From Allorhizobium paknamense (GTDB lineage: Bacteria; Pseudomonadota; Alphaproteobacteria; Rhizobiales; Rhizobiaceae): DNA of 47,220 bases. A program made the translations under genes and the position numbers. Shown piece by piece: positions 33,246 through 42,270 of this stretch; the stretch's first letter is position 1, and the number at the start of each line of letters is the position of its first letter. The notes under the pieces were generated by a model, which saw nothing but the letters and a program-made list of their open reading frames with translations, did not search any database and was not told where the DNA came from. The DNA lies in NCBI RefSeq assembly GCF_030815125.1, contig NZ_JAUSWH010000023.1, positions 1-47,220 of the forward strand. The letters run 5' to 3'.

Positions 33246-35771
33246 TCAGGCGGCAAAGCGCCCGGCCTGCCGCGCTGCCTGCTCCGTGCGGAACTGCTGC
33301 AGCAGCAGGACGAGCTGGTCGGCCTCCTCTGCCAGTTGACGGCTGGCGGCGCTGGTTTCCTCCACCATGGCGGCATTCTGCTGGGTCAATTGGTCCATCT
33401 GGTTGACCGCGCTGTTGACCTCTCCCAGCGCCGAGGACTGGTCGCGGCTGGTGGCGGCAATGCCCTCCACCCGCTCACTGATGGTGGAGATCTGCTTGCC
33501 GATCGCCGTCAGCGCGGCGCCGGTTTCCTGCACCAGCTTGGCACCGGCGGTAACCTCGGTGGTGGAGGTATGGATGAGCGCCTTGATTTCCTTGGCCGCA
33601 CCGGCAGACCGCTGCGCCAGTTCCCGCACCTCCTGGGCCACCACGGCAAAGCCTTTGCCCGCCTCACCGGCGCGGGCGGCTTCCACGCCGGCATTCAACG
33701 CCAGAAGATTGGTCTGGAAGGCAATCTCATCGATCACGCCGATGATCTGCTCGATCCGGCCCGAGGCCTGCTCGATCCGGCCCATGGCAGCAATGGCATT
33801 GCCGACCACGACGACCGAGCTTTCGGCCTGATCGCGGGTCTCGCCGACCAGGCTGTTGGCAAGGCGGGCCTGTTCGGCGGCAGAGCGCACATTGTTGGTG
33901 ACTTCACCGACAGCGGCAGCGGTTTCCTCCAGCGAGGCGGCCTGGGTTTCGGTGCGGCGGGAGAGATCGTCCGCCGCCTGCGACATCTGCCGGACATTGC
34001 CCTGGATGGCCACCACATTGCCCTTGATCTGCGACAAGGTTTGCTGGAGACGGGTAAGCGAGCGGTTGAAATCCAGCCGCAACCGTTCCAACTGCCCGGC
34101 AAAGGGCGTGTCGATGGTTACGGAGACATCGCCACCGGCCAGCCGTTCCAGCCCTTCGGCCAGGGCCGCCACGGCAAACTGCACCTGCCGCTCGGCATCC
34201 TGCTTTTCGGCATCGTTGCGCTGACGCTCGGCTTCAGCGGCGGCCCGCTCTTCTTCGCTCCTGGCTTCGATGCGCAGTTTCGCCTCGGCATTGTCCTTGA
34301 ATACGCCGAGCGCGCGCGCCATGTCGCCGATTTCGTCGGCACGGGTTTCACCGGCGATGTGGGTTTGCAGATCACCGGAGGCCAGCCGCCGCATGGCGGC
34401 AGTGATCTGCCCGATCGGCCCCTTGAAGGTCACCACGAGGCCGATGCCGGCAAAGATCGCAATCACGATGCCAAGCCCCGTGGCCAGCACGGAAATCGTA
34501 TTGGCGCGGTCGCGTTCGACATCGGCGGCCTCCTGCTGCACGGCGGCAAAGCCGGTGAGCTTCGACCAGAGCTGATCGATTTCGGTTGCCGAGGTCTTGA
34601 AGGCGCGATCCCTCTCCGCCGACAGGGCGAGAAGCCGGGACATCTTGGCGGAAAGCGTCTCCGCCTGCGGCCCGATGGCGGCAAAGCGAGCCTTCACATC
34701 CGCAGCCAGCCCGTCGCCACTGGCAAGGGCAGAGGCGCGGCGGCTGAGGCTGCCCAGTGCAGCCTCCAGCTTCTGGCCGTTATCATCGGAAGCATTGGCG
34801 AGAAAACGGGATCCGCGCAGCTGAACGGAATCCACCACCTCCACCAATTGCCGCGTGGCATCGAGAAGGGCCGTCGCCTCGGCAATCGGCTGGTCCAGCG
34901 AGCCGAAGACCTGGGTGGCGTCGCGCGCCTTGAGGGATGCGGCCCCCTGAAGACGGATGGAGGCCGGGCGCATGAGATTGACCGCCCGGTCGATGGCGCC
35001 GACAGTGGCTTCATTGGCCACGCCGATATCCAGTTGCTCGCGGATCAGCTTGACGTTGTCGACAATGCCCTGCCCCACCATCTTCTGATCGGCGGGCAGT
35101 GCGGCGAGGATGGCCTCGCTGGCCGTGGTCAATTCGCCGATCTTCTGCCGGAAAAGGTCGAACTTGGCATCCAGTGCCGTCTGGGCGTTGAAATCGGTGA
35201 CCAGCTTGGCAATCAGCGCCGAACCGCGCGTCAGCTTTTCCGCCTCGCGCAGCATGGTCTTGGCCTTGGCCTCGTCTCCCGCCGTTGCGGCGCGCACGCC
35301 TTCGGCATAGCGCGACAGGTCCGACTGCTGGCTGGCCAGCGTCGTCAGTGTCTTTTCCATATCCTGGCGCAGCGCCATTTCATCCCGGTAAAGGCCCCAC
35401 AGCCGGTTGACCTGATCCGACATGGCTGTGGTGCCGGAGACCGCCGCCTCGATTTCCGCCTGCCCCTCGGCCCCCTGAATGGCGCCTTGCAACCCGCGCA
35501 GAACCTCAAGCTGGCCACTGACCTTGCGATCGAGCGCCGCCTTGTTCTCCTCGCTGGTTTGCTGCAGGAAAAGCGTCATGCCGGCATAGACATTCTTGAA
35601 ACCGCTCAGCGCCTTCAGCACCGAGGCCGACATTTCCATGCGCCCCTGCAACAGGCTGGAGGCGTAAAAGCCCGTGAACCCCACAGCCGAAAGACTGAGA
35701 ATGAAAGGAATAATGAAGACCAGAACCTTTGTCTGGATCCGGAATCGCTGAAGCAGCCGATCAAAGAACAT
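33246..35771 (-). CDS. Methyl-accepting chemotaxis protein with large helical sensor
   Basis: An 841-residue membrane chemoreceptor. The first membrane helix is at about 16-38. A very long periplasmic region of about 385 residues is almost wholly helical and Ala/Gln/Leu-rich, resembling helical-bimodular (HBM) sensors that bind organic acids. The second membrane helix is at about 425-448, then HAMP (GPIGQITAAMRRLASGDLQ), coiled coil, and the signalling tip EIAFQTNLLALNAGVEAARAG. No CheR pentapeptide is present. The ligand is unknown, and HBM is a suggestion from shape only. It converges with the small aceA-operon gene, with a shared terminator between. Confidence 0.88.
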   Translation of the reverse strand: MFFDRLLQRFRIQTKVLVFIIPFILSLSAVGFTGFYASSLLQGRMEMSASVLKALSGFKNVYAGMTLFLQQTSEENKAALDRKVSGQLEVLRGLQGAIQGAEGQAEIEAAVSGTTAMSDQVNRLWGLYRDEMALRQDMEKTLTTLASQQSDLSRYAEGVRAATAGDEAKAKTMLREAEKLTRGSALIAKLVTDFNAQTALDAKFDLFRQKIGELTTASEAILAALPADQKMVGQGIVDNVKLIREQLDIGVANEATVGAIDRAVNLMRPASIRLQGAASLKARDATQVFGSLDQPIAEATALLDATRQLVEVVDSVQLRGSRFLANASDDNGQKLEAALGSLSRRASALASGDGLAADVKARFAAIGPQAETLSAKMSRLLALSAERDRAFKTSATEIDQLWSKLTGFAAVQQEAADVERDRANTISVLATGLGIVIAIFAGIGLVVTFKGPIGQITAAMRRLASGDLQTHIAGETRADEIGDMARALGVFKDNAEAKLRIEARSEEERAAAEAERQRNDAEKQDAERQVQFAVAALAEGLERLAGGDVSVTIDTPFAGQLERLRLDFNRSLTRLQQTLSQIKGNVVAIQGNVRQMSQAADDLSRRTETQAASLEETAAAVGEVTNNVRSAAEQARLANSLVGETRDQAESSVVVVGNAIAAMGRIEQASGRIEQIIGVIDEIAFQTNLLALNAGVEAARAGEAGKGFAVVAQEVRELAQRSAGAAKEIKALIHTSTTEVTAGAKLVQETGAALTAIGKQISTISERVEGIAATSRDQSSALGEVNSAVNQMDQLTQQNAAMVEETSAASRQLAEEADQLVLLLQQFRTEQAARQAGRFAA

Positions 35772-36184
35772 GAAGATTCCCCACTTTAGTGACGGCTAAC
35801 GTATAGTTTATTCTCTATGTGCCGTAAGCGGTTTGTGGCACGCACCACCTAAAAATGTCTGAATGCGCGCAACCCGGAAGATTCACCGGGATCTTTTCAG
35901 GGGGGAATTAAGAGTAAAAGTTAATAGAAAATTGCTGCGGCGCAGCAATGGCACAGAAAACCGTAGATCGGCTATCATGGCAGTATCTGCGGCTTCATCA
36001 AGCGCGGCAGAGTCAATGTTAAGGGACACGTTGCGTATTTGAAAATCACGCACCGGGTTTTGAGAGGGTGATACCGCATGATCGGACCATCGCCTGAAGG
36101 CGATGGTTTGGTTTTGTCGCATCTTTCAAATCGACAAGCGCTCACACGCCTGTAGCAGACACGCATCAACCAACGACAAAAGGC
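35772..36184. other. Gene-poor gap with one hairpin
   Basis: About 410 bases without a gene I can support. It holds AT-rich DNA upstream of the chemoreceptor, a small GTGCC/GGCAC stem near 35819-35841, and a clear hairpin ACCATCGCC-TGAA-GGCGATGGT at 36087-36108 followed by a T-rich run on the plus strand. A 79-codon open frame on the minus strand crosses it but looks accidental. Confidence 0.5.
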
Positions 36185-36325
36185 TTAGCGGGCGAGAAGC
36201 GCCACCGCGTACACCAGCAGGGATGCGCCCATGCCCAGCATGGCCGTGCGAAAAATAACCTTGTTCAGATCTTCCCGGGCTTTTGCAATTGCTACGGCAC
36301 GAGCCTTATGCGTGGGTCTGTTCAT
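36185..36325 (-). CDS. Small membrane peptide, 46 residues
   Basis: A short frame: a basic N-terminal helix (MNRPTHKARAVAIAKARE) followed by one hydrophobic helix ending LLVYAVALLAR. GGGAAAG lies about eight bases upstream. Such basic-then-hydrophobic peptides are common as small inner-membrane proteins. No family is recognised, and it could be chance, but composition and ribosome site favour a real gene. Confidence 0.45.
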   Translation of the reverse strand: MNRPTHKARAVAIAKAREDLNKVIFRTAMLGMGASLLVYAVALLAR

Positions 36326-36519
36326 CGGCTGCACTTTCCCAAATTGAAGAGAGAATCGATCTCTCTTGCAGAGCCTAACCCCAATCCGCCGGAAACAACA
36401 GAAAATCAGCGGCGGTAAAGATCACGATGGCTCAGCAAAATTAATAAGTCTTGAAAAAAGCAGGCGAGAGTAAGGCGCATTTCATCAATGGCTAAAAAAG
36501 AATTGATGGAACGGAGTGA

Positions 36520-37701
36520 TCAAGCCGCCAGCCCCGCCGCATGGCCGGAGGCCCAGGCCCACTGGAAATTATAGCCGCCAAGCCAGCCGGTAACATCGAC
36601 ACATTCGCCGATGAAATAGAGCCCCGGCACTGCCTTCACCTGAAGGGACTTCGAGTCGAGCGCGCCGGTATCGACGCCGCCCAGCGTCACCTCTGCCGTG
36701 CGGTAGCCTTCCGAACCGGCGGGCACCACCACCCAGTGCCGGAGGCTTTGCGCCAGCGCATCCAGCGCCTTGTCGCCGAGATCGGCCAGCGGCCGGGTCA
36801 GAGCCTGACGCTCCGCCACATACTGCGCCAGGCGCTTGGGCAGATGCTGGGCCAGCACTGTCTGCGCCGCCTGACGGCCATTCTCCCGCTTCGCCGCCTT
36901 CAGCAGCGCGGCAAAATCGACCTCCGGCTCGATGGTCAGCACGATGCCGTCCCCCTCCCGCCAATAGGAGGAGATTTGCAGGATGGACGGGCCGCTCAGG
37001 CCCCGGTGGGTGAAGAGCAGCGCTTCGCGAAACCGCGTCTTGCCGTGGCTTGCCTCGGCATCGACGGCAATGCCAGAGAGCGGCGCAAGTTCGGCCAACA
37101 GGTTGGGATCGAGCGTCAGCGGCACGAGGCCGGGGCGGGTTTCGACAAGCGGAAGACCGAACTGCTCGGCAATGCGATAGGCAAAGCCGGTGGCGCCCAT
37201 TTTCGGAATGGATTTGCCGCCCGTGGCGATGATCAGCGATGAGGAGAGAATATCGCCCTCGCCCGTGCGGGCCAGGAAACCGGTCTCGGTCTTTTCCACC
37301 GCCTCCACCGCAACCTGTAGCTCAAGGACCGCACCGGCCTCCGCCAATTCCTTCAGCAGCATGCGGATAATGTCGCGGGCGCTATCATTGCAGAACAGCT
37401 GGCCCAGCGTCTTTTCATGCCAGCCGATGCCATGACGCTCCACCATTTTGAGAAAATCCCGGGGCGTGAAGCGCGCCAGCGCGGATTTGGCGAAATGCGG
37501 ATTGGCCGAGAGATAGTTTTTCGGCTCCGCATGGATATTGGTGAAGTTGCAGCGGCCGCCGCCGGAAATACGGATTTTTTCGCCCGGCGCCTTGGCATGA
37601 TCGATCACCAGCACCCGCCTGCCGCGCCGTCCGGCAAAGATGGCCGCCATCAGCCCGGCGGCCCCTGCTCCGATGATCAGCACATCCACCTGTTTCGCCA
37701 A
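36520..37701 (-). CDS. BaiN/YhiN (HI0933)-family flavoprotein
   Basis: A 393-residue FAD-dependent oxidoreductase of the HI0933/YhiN/BaiN family. The N-terminal fold VLIIGAGAAGLMAAIFAGRRG, the diagnostic KIRISGGGRCNFTN, and GGKSIPKMGATGFAYRIAEQFG are nearly unique to this family. The C-terminal GYNFQWAWASGHAAG closes the FAD site. Members are conserved but mostly uncharacterised. Some reduce unsaturated steroid or bile-acid rings, and the physiological substrate in rhizobia is not known. It stands alone. A palindromic repeat lies upstream of its start. Confidence 0.9.
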   Translation of the reverse strand: MAKQVDVLIIGAGAAGLMAAIFAGRRGRRVLVIDHAKAPGEKIRISGGGRCNFTNIHAEPKNYLSANPHFAKSALARFTPRDFLKMVERHGIGWHEKTLGQLFCNDSARDIIRMLLKELAEAGAVLELQVAVEAVEKTETGFLARTGEGDILSSSLIIATGGKSIPKMGATGFAYRIAEQFGLPLVETRPGLVPLTLDPNLLAELAPLSGIAVDAEASHGKTRFREALLFTHRGLSGPSILQISSYWREGDGIVLTIEPEVDFAALLKAAKRENGRQAAQTVLAQHLPKRLAQYVAERQALTRPLADLGDKALDALAQSLRHWVVVPAGSEGYRTAEVTLGGVDTGALDSKSLQVKAVPGLYFIGECVDVTGWLGGYNFQWAWASGHAAGLAA

Positions 37702-37770
37702 GGTCCGGCTCCTTTTGATCCCGCCGTTTCCTTTGCGAATATGAAATCAATGTCAATTCCCTGCCGGTAG

Positions 37771-37825
37771 TTTGTTTTTCGCATTTCCGGACGGAAAACC
37801 GCTCCACACTTTTCCTGGAAATGAT
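37771..37825 (+). repeat. Short palindromic repeat (ACGCATTT family), copy B
   Basis: TTTGTTTTTCGCATTTCCGG, then ACGGAAAACCG, then CACTTTTCCTGGAAATG. It matches the copies at 24466-24523 and 47079-47137 and lies in the divergent gap before puuA. Confidence 0.75.
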
Positions 37826-37893
37826 CGAGCCCTCTCGCCAATTCTTCTCAGGCCGTTATGATGGATGAAGGATCAACTCCAGTTCGGTGAGAC

Positions 37894-39330
37894 ATGCCTG
37901 CAAGAAAGACAATGCTCAGACCCAAAGGCGCAGCATCCAAGAAAACCCTGATGCCCCCGGACACCGACGGAAAGCGCGGCGTCAAGACCTGGAAGGAAGC
38001 CGCAAGCTGGTTGCGCGTGCGCGGCATCGAGGATATCGAATGCATCACCCCCGACCTTGCCGGGGTGCCGCGCGGCAAGATGATGCCCACCTCGAAATTC
38101 ACCGGCAATACCTCGCTTGCCCTGCCATCGGCGCTCTACCGCCACACGATTTCCGGCGAATATCCGGATGAGACGGAAAACTTTCGCTACGATGCGCGCG
38201 ACAACGACATCAAGCTGATGCCGGATCTCTCCACCCTCTCGGTGGTGCCCTGGGAAACCGACCCCACCGCGCAGGTAATCTGCGATATTGTCGATACCGA
38301 TGGCAAGCCGGTGGGCTACACGCCGCGCAACGTGTTGAAAAACGTGCTGTCGCTCTATGAGAAAAAGGGCTGGAAGCCGGTGGTGGCGCCGGAAATCGAG
38401 TTCTACCTCGTTGCCAAGAATGACGACCCGGATTATCCGCTGCAACCGCCCAAGGGCCGGTCGGGCCGCTCCATTCTCGGCGGTCAGGGCTATTCCATTG
38501 CCGGGATCAACGAATTCGACGAACTGATCGACGATATCTACCACTTCTCGGAAAAGCAGGGTCTGGAAATCGACACGCTGATCCATGAGGAAGGCCCGGC
38601 GCAGCTCGAAATCAACCTGCGTCACGGCGATCCCATCGAGCTTGCCGATCAGGTCTTCCTCTTCAAGCGCACCATTCGCGAGGCCGCCCTCAAGCACGGC
38701 ATCTACGCCACCTTCATGGCCAAGCCCATGCAGGGCCAGCCGGGCTCCGCCATGCATATTCACCAGTCCGTGGTGGATGTGGAGACGGGCAAGAATATTT
38801 TCTCCAATCCGGACGGGTCGCCGTCGAAAGAGTTCTTCGCCTTCATCGGCGGCATGCAGAAATATGTGCCGAATGCGCTGGTGATGATGGCGCCTTACGT
38901 CAATTCCTATCGCCGCCTGCAGCCGGACATGGCCTGCCCGGTCAACAATGCCTGGGGTTATGACAACCGCACGACGGCTTTCCGCGTGCCGATTTCCGAT
39001 CCGCAGGCGCGGCGCGTGGAAAACCGGCTGCCAAGCTCGGATGCCAATCCCTATCTGGCGCTGGCCGCCTCGCTCGGCAGCGGCTATCTCGGCATCTGCA
39101 AGGCAATCGAGCCCACCGCGCCGACGGAGGATACAGCCAATGAGGGCTCCATCGAACTGCCGCGCGGCCTGCTGGAAGCCGTGGCGCTGATGGAGGACGA
39201 GCCGGATTTCGAGGAGGTCTTCGGGCGGGACTTCATCAATATCTATGCCGGCGTCAAACGGGGAGAATTTGAAACCTTCATGCAGGTGATCAGCCCGTGG
39301 GAGCGGGAATTCCTGCTGCTGAACGTGTGA
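37894..39330 (+). CDS. puuA: Gamma-glutamylputrescine synthetase (glutamine-synthetase family)
   Basis: A 478-residue glutamine-synthetase-fold enzyme. It joins glutamate to putrescine with ATP, the first step of the Puu degradation route. ATP and metal landmarks are APEIEFYLVA, GPAQLEINLRHGDP, AKPMQGQPGSAMHIHQS and NRTTAFRVPISDP, closer to PuuA/GlnT than to GlnA. The N-terminal 20 residues are basic and poorly conserved, so the real start could be an ATG at 37912 or 37951. Pairing with puuB 77 bases downstream and the Pot importer in the window support the putrescine role. Other gamma-glutamyl-amine synthetases look alike. Confidence 0.85.
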   Translation: MPARKTMLRPKGAASKKTLMPPDTDGKRGVKTWKEAASWLRVRGIEDIECITPDLAGVPRGKMMPTSKFTGNTSLALPSALYRHTISGEYPDETENFRYDARDNDIKLMPDLSTLSVVPWETDPTAQVICDIVDTDGKPVGYTPRNVLKNVLSLYEKKGWKPVVAPEIEFYLVAKNDDPDYPLQPPKGRSGRSILGGQGYSIAGINEFDELIDDIYHFSEKQGLEIDTLIHEEGPAQLEINLRHGDPIELADQVFLFKRTIREAALKHGIYATFMAKPMQGQPGSAMHIHQSVVDVETGKNIFSNPDGSPSKEFFAFIGGMQKYVPNALVMMAPYVNSYRRLQPDMACPVNNAWGYDNRTTAFRVPISDPQARRVENRLPSSDANPYLALAASLGSGYLGICKAIEPTAPTEDTANEGSIELPRGLLEAVALMEDEPDFEEVFGRDFINIYAGVKRGEFETFMQVISPWEREFLLLNV

Positions 39331-39340
39331 TCCGGAGTAT

Positions 39341-39383
39341 CGTCCCGACAAAATCGGGAAGCGGTTTTCCATCCGGAAATACG
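39341..39383 (-). repeat. Short palindromic repeat (ACGCATTT family), degenerate inverted copy
   Basis: On the minus strand it reads CGTATTTCCGGATGGAAAACCGC followed by a CCCGAT / ATCGGG-like hairpin. It lies in the 76-base gap between puuA and puuB, in the opposite orientation to the other three copies. Confidence 0.6.
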
Positions 39384-39406
39384 GAAAATACTGGAAAGGA
39401 ACTCCC

Positions 39407-40690
39407 ATGTGGCAAAGCCCCATTGCACCGGGCCTGTCCTGGTATCAGGCCACCGTGGGCGAAAGGCCCCTTTATCCCGCCCTTGACGGCTCGATCACGG
39501 CGGATGCCGCCATTATCGGCGGCGGCTTTACCGGACTGCAGGCCGCTTTCACCCTGGCGAAAGCCGGTGTGAAGGTGGTGCTGATCGACGGCAACCGCTT
39601 CGGCGATGGCGCATCCGGCCGCAATGGCGGACAGTTCGGCACCGGCCAGCGCGCCTGGCCGGAGGAGTTGGAAGCCGAATTCGGCTTCGAGCGCGCCAAG
39701 GCGCTGTTTGACATGGCCGAGCACGCCAAGGCCTATCTTCTCGACTTTGCCCGCGAACACCAGATCGACATGGAATTCCTGCCCGGCCAGATGAATGTCG
39801 AGCACAAGAAGGGCAAGGAAAAGGACTATCGCGACAGCGTGGAGATCGCCGCCACCCGCTTCAACTATCCGCACATGCATTTCATGGACCGGCAGGAGAC
39901 GGCGGAGCGGCTCGGTTCCACCCATTATCATTGCGGCATTTACGATATCGGCACCGGCCATATCCATCCGTTGAAACTGCTGGTGGGACTGGCGCGGGTG
40001 GCAGCCAATGCCGGTGCGCAGCTTTACGAGATGACGCCCGCCAAAGCCCTTCGCCAATCCGGCGGCAAGACGCTGATCGAGACCGGCAGGGGGACGATCA
40101 CCGCCTCGAAGGTGCTGATTGCCACCAATGCCTATATCAACGGGCTGGAGCCGGTCACGAGCGCCCATGTCATGCCGATCCGCTCCTTCATTGGCGCAAC
40201 CGTGCCGCTCGATGATTTTCCCGCTGTGATTCCGGGCCGTGAAGCGGTGGCCGACAGCCGCTTCGTGGTGCGCTATTTCCGCAAGAGCCGGGATGGCCGC
40301 CTGCTGTTTGGCGGACGCGAGGCCTATACCGCCGATAGCCCGCGCGACATTTCGAAGCATATCCGCAAGCAGATCGCCGAGATTTACCCGGCGCTGAACG
40401 AGATCGAGATCAGCCATGCCTGGGGCGGCTCGGTCGGCATCACCATGAACCGGCAGCCCTTTGCCCGGGAGGTCCTGCCGGGGGTGATTTCCGTCGCCGG
40501 TTATTCCGGCCATGGCGTGATGCTGTCAAATTATTGCGGTACGCTCTTTGCAAAATCGGTGCTGGGTCAGGCCTCGGAACTCGAGCTTTTCAAGGCACTG
40601 AAAATCCCGGCCTTCCCCGGCGGGGCACGTCTGCGTTCACCGCTTCTGTTCCTGGCGCTCAGCTGGTATGCGCTGCGGGACAGGTTTTGA
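39407..40690 (+). CDS. puuB: Gamma-glutamylputrescine oxidase
   Basis: A 427-residue FAD oxidase of the DAO superfamily. It oxidises gamma-glutamylputrescine to the aldehyde, step two of the Puu route. The N-terminus SWYQATVGERPLYPALDG is the PuuB signature. The FAD fold AAIIGGGFTGLQAAFTLAKAG, GDGASGRNGGQFG, and the C-terminal HAWGGSVGITMNRQPFA follow. It is 77 bases after puuA on the same strand, so probably one operon, and a hairpin follows its stop. PuuC and PuuD, which would finish the route, are not in the window. Confidence 0.88.
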   Translation: MWQSPIAPGLSWYQATVGERPLYPALDGSITADAAIIGGGFTGLQAAFTLAKAGVKVVLIDGNRFGDGASGRNGGQFGTGQRAWPEELEAEFGFERAKALFDMAEHAKAYLLDFAREHQIDMEFLPGQMNVEHKKGKEKDYRDSVEIAATRFNYPHMHFMDRQETAERLGSTHYHCGIYDIGTGHIHPLKLLVGLARVAANAGAQLYEMTPAKALRQSGGKTLIETGRGTITASKVLIATNAYINGLEPVTSAHVMPIRSFIGATVPLDDFPAVIPGREAVADSRFVVRYFRKSRDGRLLFGGREAYTADSPRDISKHIRKQIAEIYPALNEIEISHAWGGSVGITMNRQPFAREVLPGVISVAGYSGHGVMLSNYCGTLFAKSVLGQASELELFKALKIPAFPGGARLRSPLLFLALSWYALRDRF

Positions 40691-40735
40691 AAAAGCCGGT
40701 GGCCCATAATTTTTCGGTCTCCCACTGGCCTTTTT
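40690..40735 (+). terminator. Terminator after puuB
   Basis: AAAAAGCCGGTGG pairs with CCACTGGCCTTTTT, with one bulged base and a long loop, and the T-run is part of the 3' arm. It separates puuB from zwf. Confidence 0.6.
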
Positions 40736-40786
40736 AAATCGATTGAATTATAAGCCCACCAACGGACAAGAATGAGAGATGCGCGC

Positions 40787-42259
40787 ATGAGCAGCCAGAT
40801 TATTCCCGTCGAACCCTTTGACTATGTCGTCTTCGGGGGCACCGGCGACCTTGCCGAACGCAAGCTTCTGCCGGCGCTTTATCATCGCCAGCTCGCGGGT
40901 CAGTTGACGGAACCCACCCGCATCATCGGCGCCTCGCGCTCGCCCATGGCCCATGAGGAATATCGGGATTTCGCCCGCAAGGCGCTGAAGGAATTCCTGA
41001 AAGCCGACGAGTGGAGCGATGCGGAAGTCGATAAATTCTGCGCCCGCCTCTACTACATCTCCGTCGACGCCAAGTCCGACAAGGGCTGGGATGACCTGAA
41101 GAAACTGCTGGACCAGGGCAAGGACATCGTTCGCGCCTTCTACCTCGCCGTTTCGCCCTCGATCTTCGGCGACATTGCCGAGCGTATCCGCGATCACAAG
41201 CTGATCACCAAATCCACCCGCATCGTGGTGGAAAAGCCGATCGGCCGCGATCTCGTGTCGGCCCAGGCGCTGAACGACACCATCGGCAAGGTGTTCAAGG
41301 AAGAGCAGATCTTCCGCATCGACCACTATCTCGGCAAGGAGACGGTGCAGAACCTGATGGCGCTGCGCTTTGCCAACGCGCTTTACGAGCCGCTGTGGAA
41401 TTCCGCCCATATCGACCATGTGCAGATCACGGTGGCCGAATCCGTCGGCCTCGAAGGCCGCGTGACCTACTACGACAAGGCGGGCGCACTGCGCGACATG
41501 GTGCAGAACCATATTCTGCAATTGCTCTGCCTCGTGGCCATGGAAGCCCCCTCCTCGATGAATTCCGAGGCGCTGCGCGATGAAAAGCTGAAGGTGCTGC
41601 GCGCCCTGAAGCCCATCGACACCGCCAATGTCGAAAAGATGACGGTGCGCGGCCAGTACAAGGCGGGCGCATCCGCTGGCGGCGCCGTGAAGGGCTATGC
41701 GGAAGAGCTGGAAGCGGCCTCCGACACCGAAACCTTCGTGGCCATCAAGGCGGAAATCAACAACTGGCGCTGGGCGGGCGTGCCCTTCTACCTGCGCACA
41801 GGCAAGCGGCTGGCGCAGCGGGTTTCGGAAATCGTCATCCAGTTCAAACCGATCCCGCATTCGATCTTCGATGAGGCCGCTGGCCGCATCGAGGCCAACC
41901 AGCTCGTCATCCGTCTGCAGCCGGATGAAGGCGTGAAGCAGTGGCTGATGATCAAGGATCCCGGCCCGGGCGGCATGCGCCTGCGCCATGTTCCGCTCGA
42001 CATGAGCTTTGCCGAATCCTTCGGCGTGCGCAATCCCGATGCCTATGAACGCCTGCTGATGGACGTGATCCGCTCCAACCAGACACTGTTCATGCGCCGC
42101 GACGAAGTGGAAGCGGCATGGACCTGGGTGGACCCGATCCTGAAGGGTTGGGAGGAGATCGGTCAGCGTGCGCAGGGCTATACCTCCGGCACCTGGGGTC
42201 CGAGCCAGGCGATTGCGTTGATCGAGCGCGACGGCCGTACCTGGCATGAAGTGGACTGA
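40787..42259 (+). CDS. zwf: Glucose-6-phosphate 1-dehydrogenase
   Basis: A 490-residue enzyme that oxidises glucose 6-phosphate to 6-phosphogluconolactone with NADP or NAD. The cofactor motif FGGTGDLAERKLLPALY and the active-site signature RIDHYLGKETVQN are diagnostic. The family start MSSQIIPVEPFDYVVFGG favours the ATG at 40787 over one five codons earlier. It is the first gene of zwf-pgl-edd, the rhizobial arrangement for the upper Entner-Doudoroff pathway, with pgl only 11 bases downstream. Confidence 0.96.
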   Translation: MSSQIIPVEPFDYVVFGGTGDLAERKLLPALYHRQLAGQLTEPTRIIGASRSPMAHEEYRDFARKALKEFLKADEWSDAEVDKFCARLYYISVDAKSDKGWDDLKKLLDQGKDIVRAFYLAVSPSIFGDIAERIRDHKLITKSTRIVVEKPIGRDLVSAQALNDTIGKVFKEEQIFRIDHYLGKETVQNLMALRFANALYEPLWNSAHIDHVQITVAESVGLEGRVTYYDKAGALRDMVQNHILQLLCLVAMEAPSSMNSEALRDEKLKVLRALKPIDTANVEKMTVRGQYKAGASAGGAVKGYAEELEAASDTETFVAIKAEINNWRWAGVPFYLRTGKRLAQRVSEIVIQFKPIPHSIFDEAAGRIEANQLVIRLQPDEGVKQWLMIKDPGPGGMRLRHVPLDMSFAESFGVRNPDAYERLLMDVIRSNQTLFMRRDEVEAAWTWVDPILKGWEEIGQRAQGYTSGTWGPSQAIALIERDGRTWHEVD

Positions 42260-42270
42260 GGAGCGACGGC

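Noticed and set aside
33336..35789. 817-codon plus-strand open frame
   Set aside because: It is antisense to the chemoreceptor gene at 33246-35771 and has no recognisable domain.
35883..36122. 79-codon minus-strand frame
   Set aside because: No ribosome site, no family, and it crosses a hairpin. It is probably accidental.
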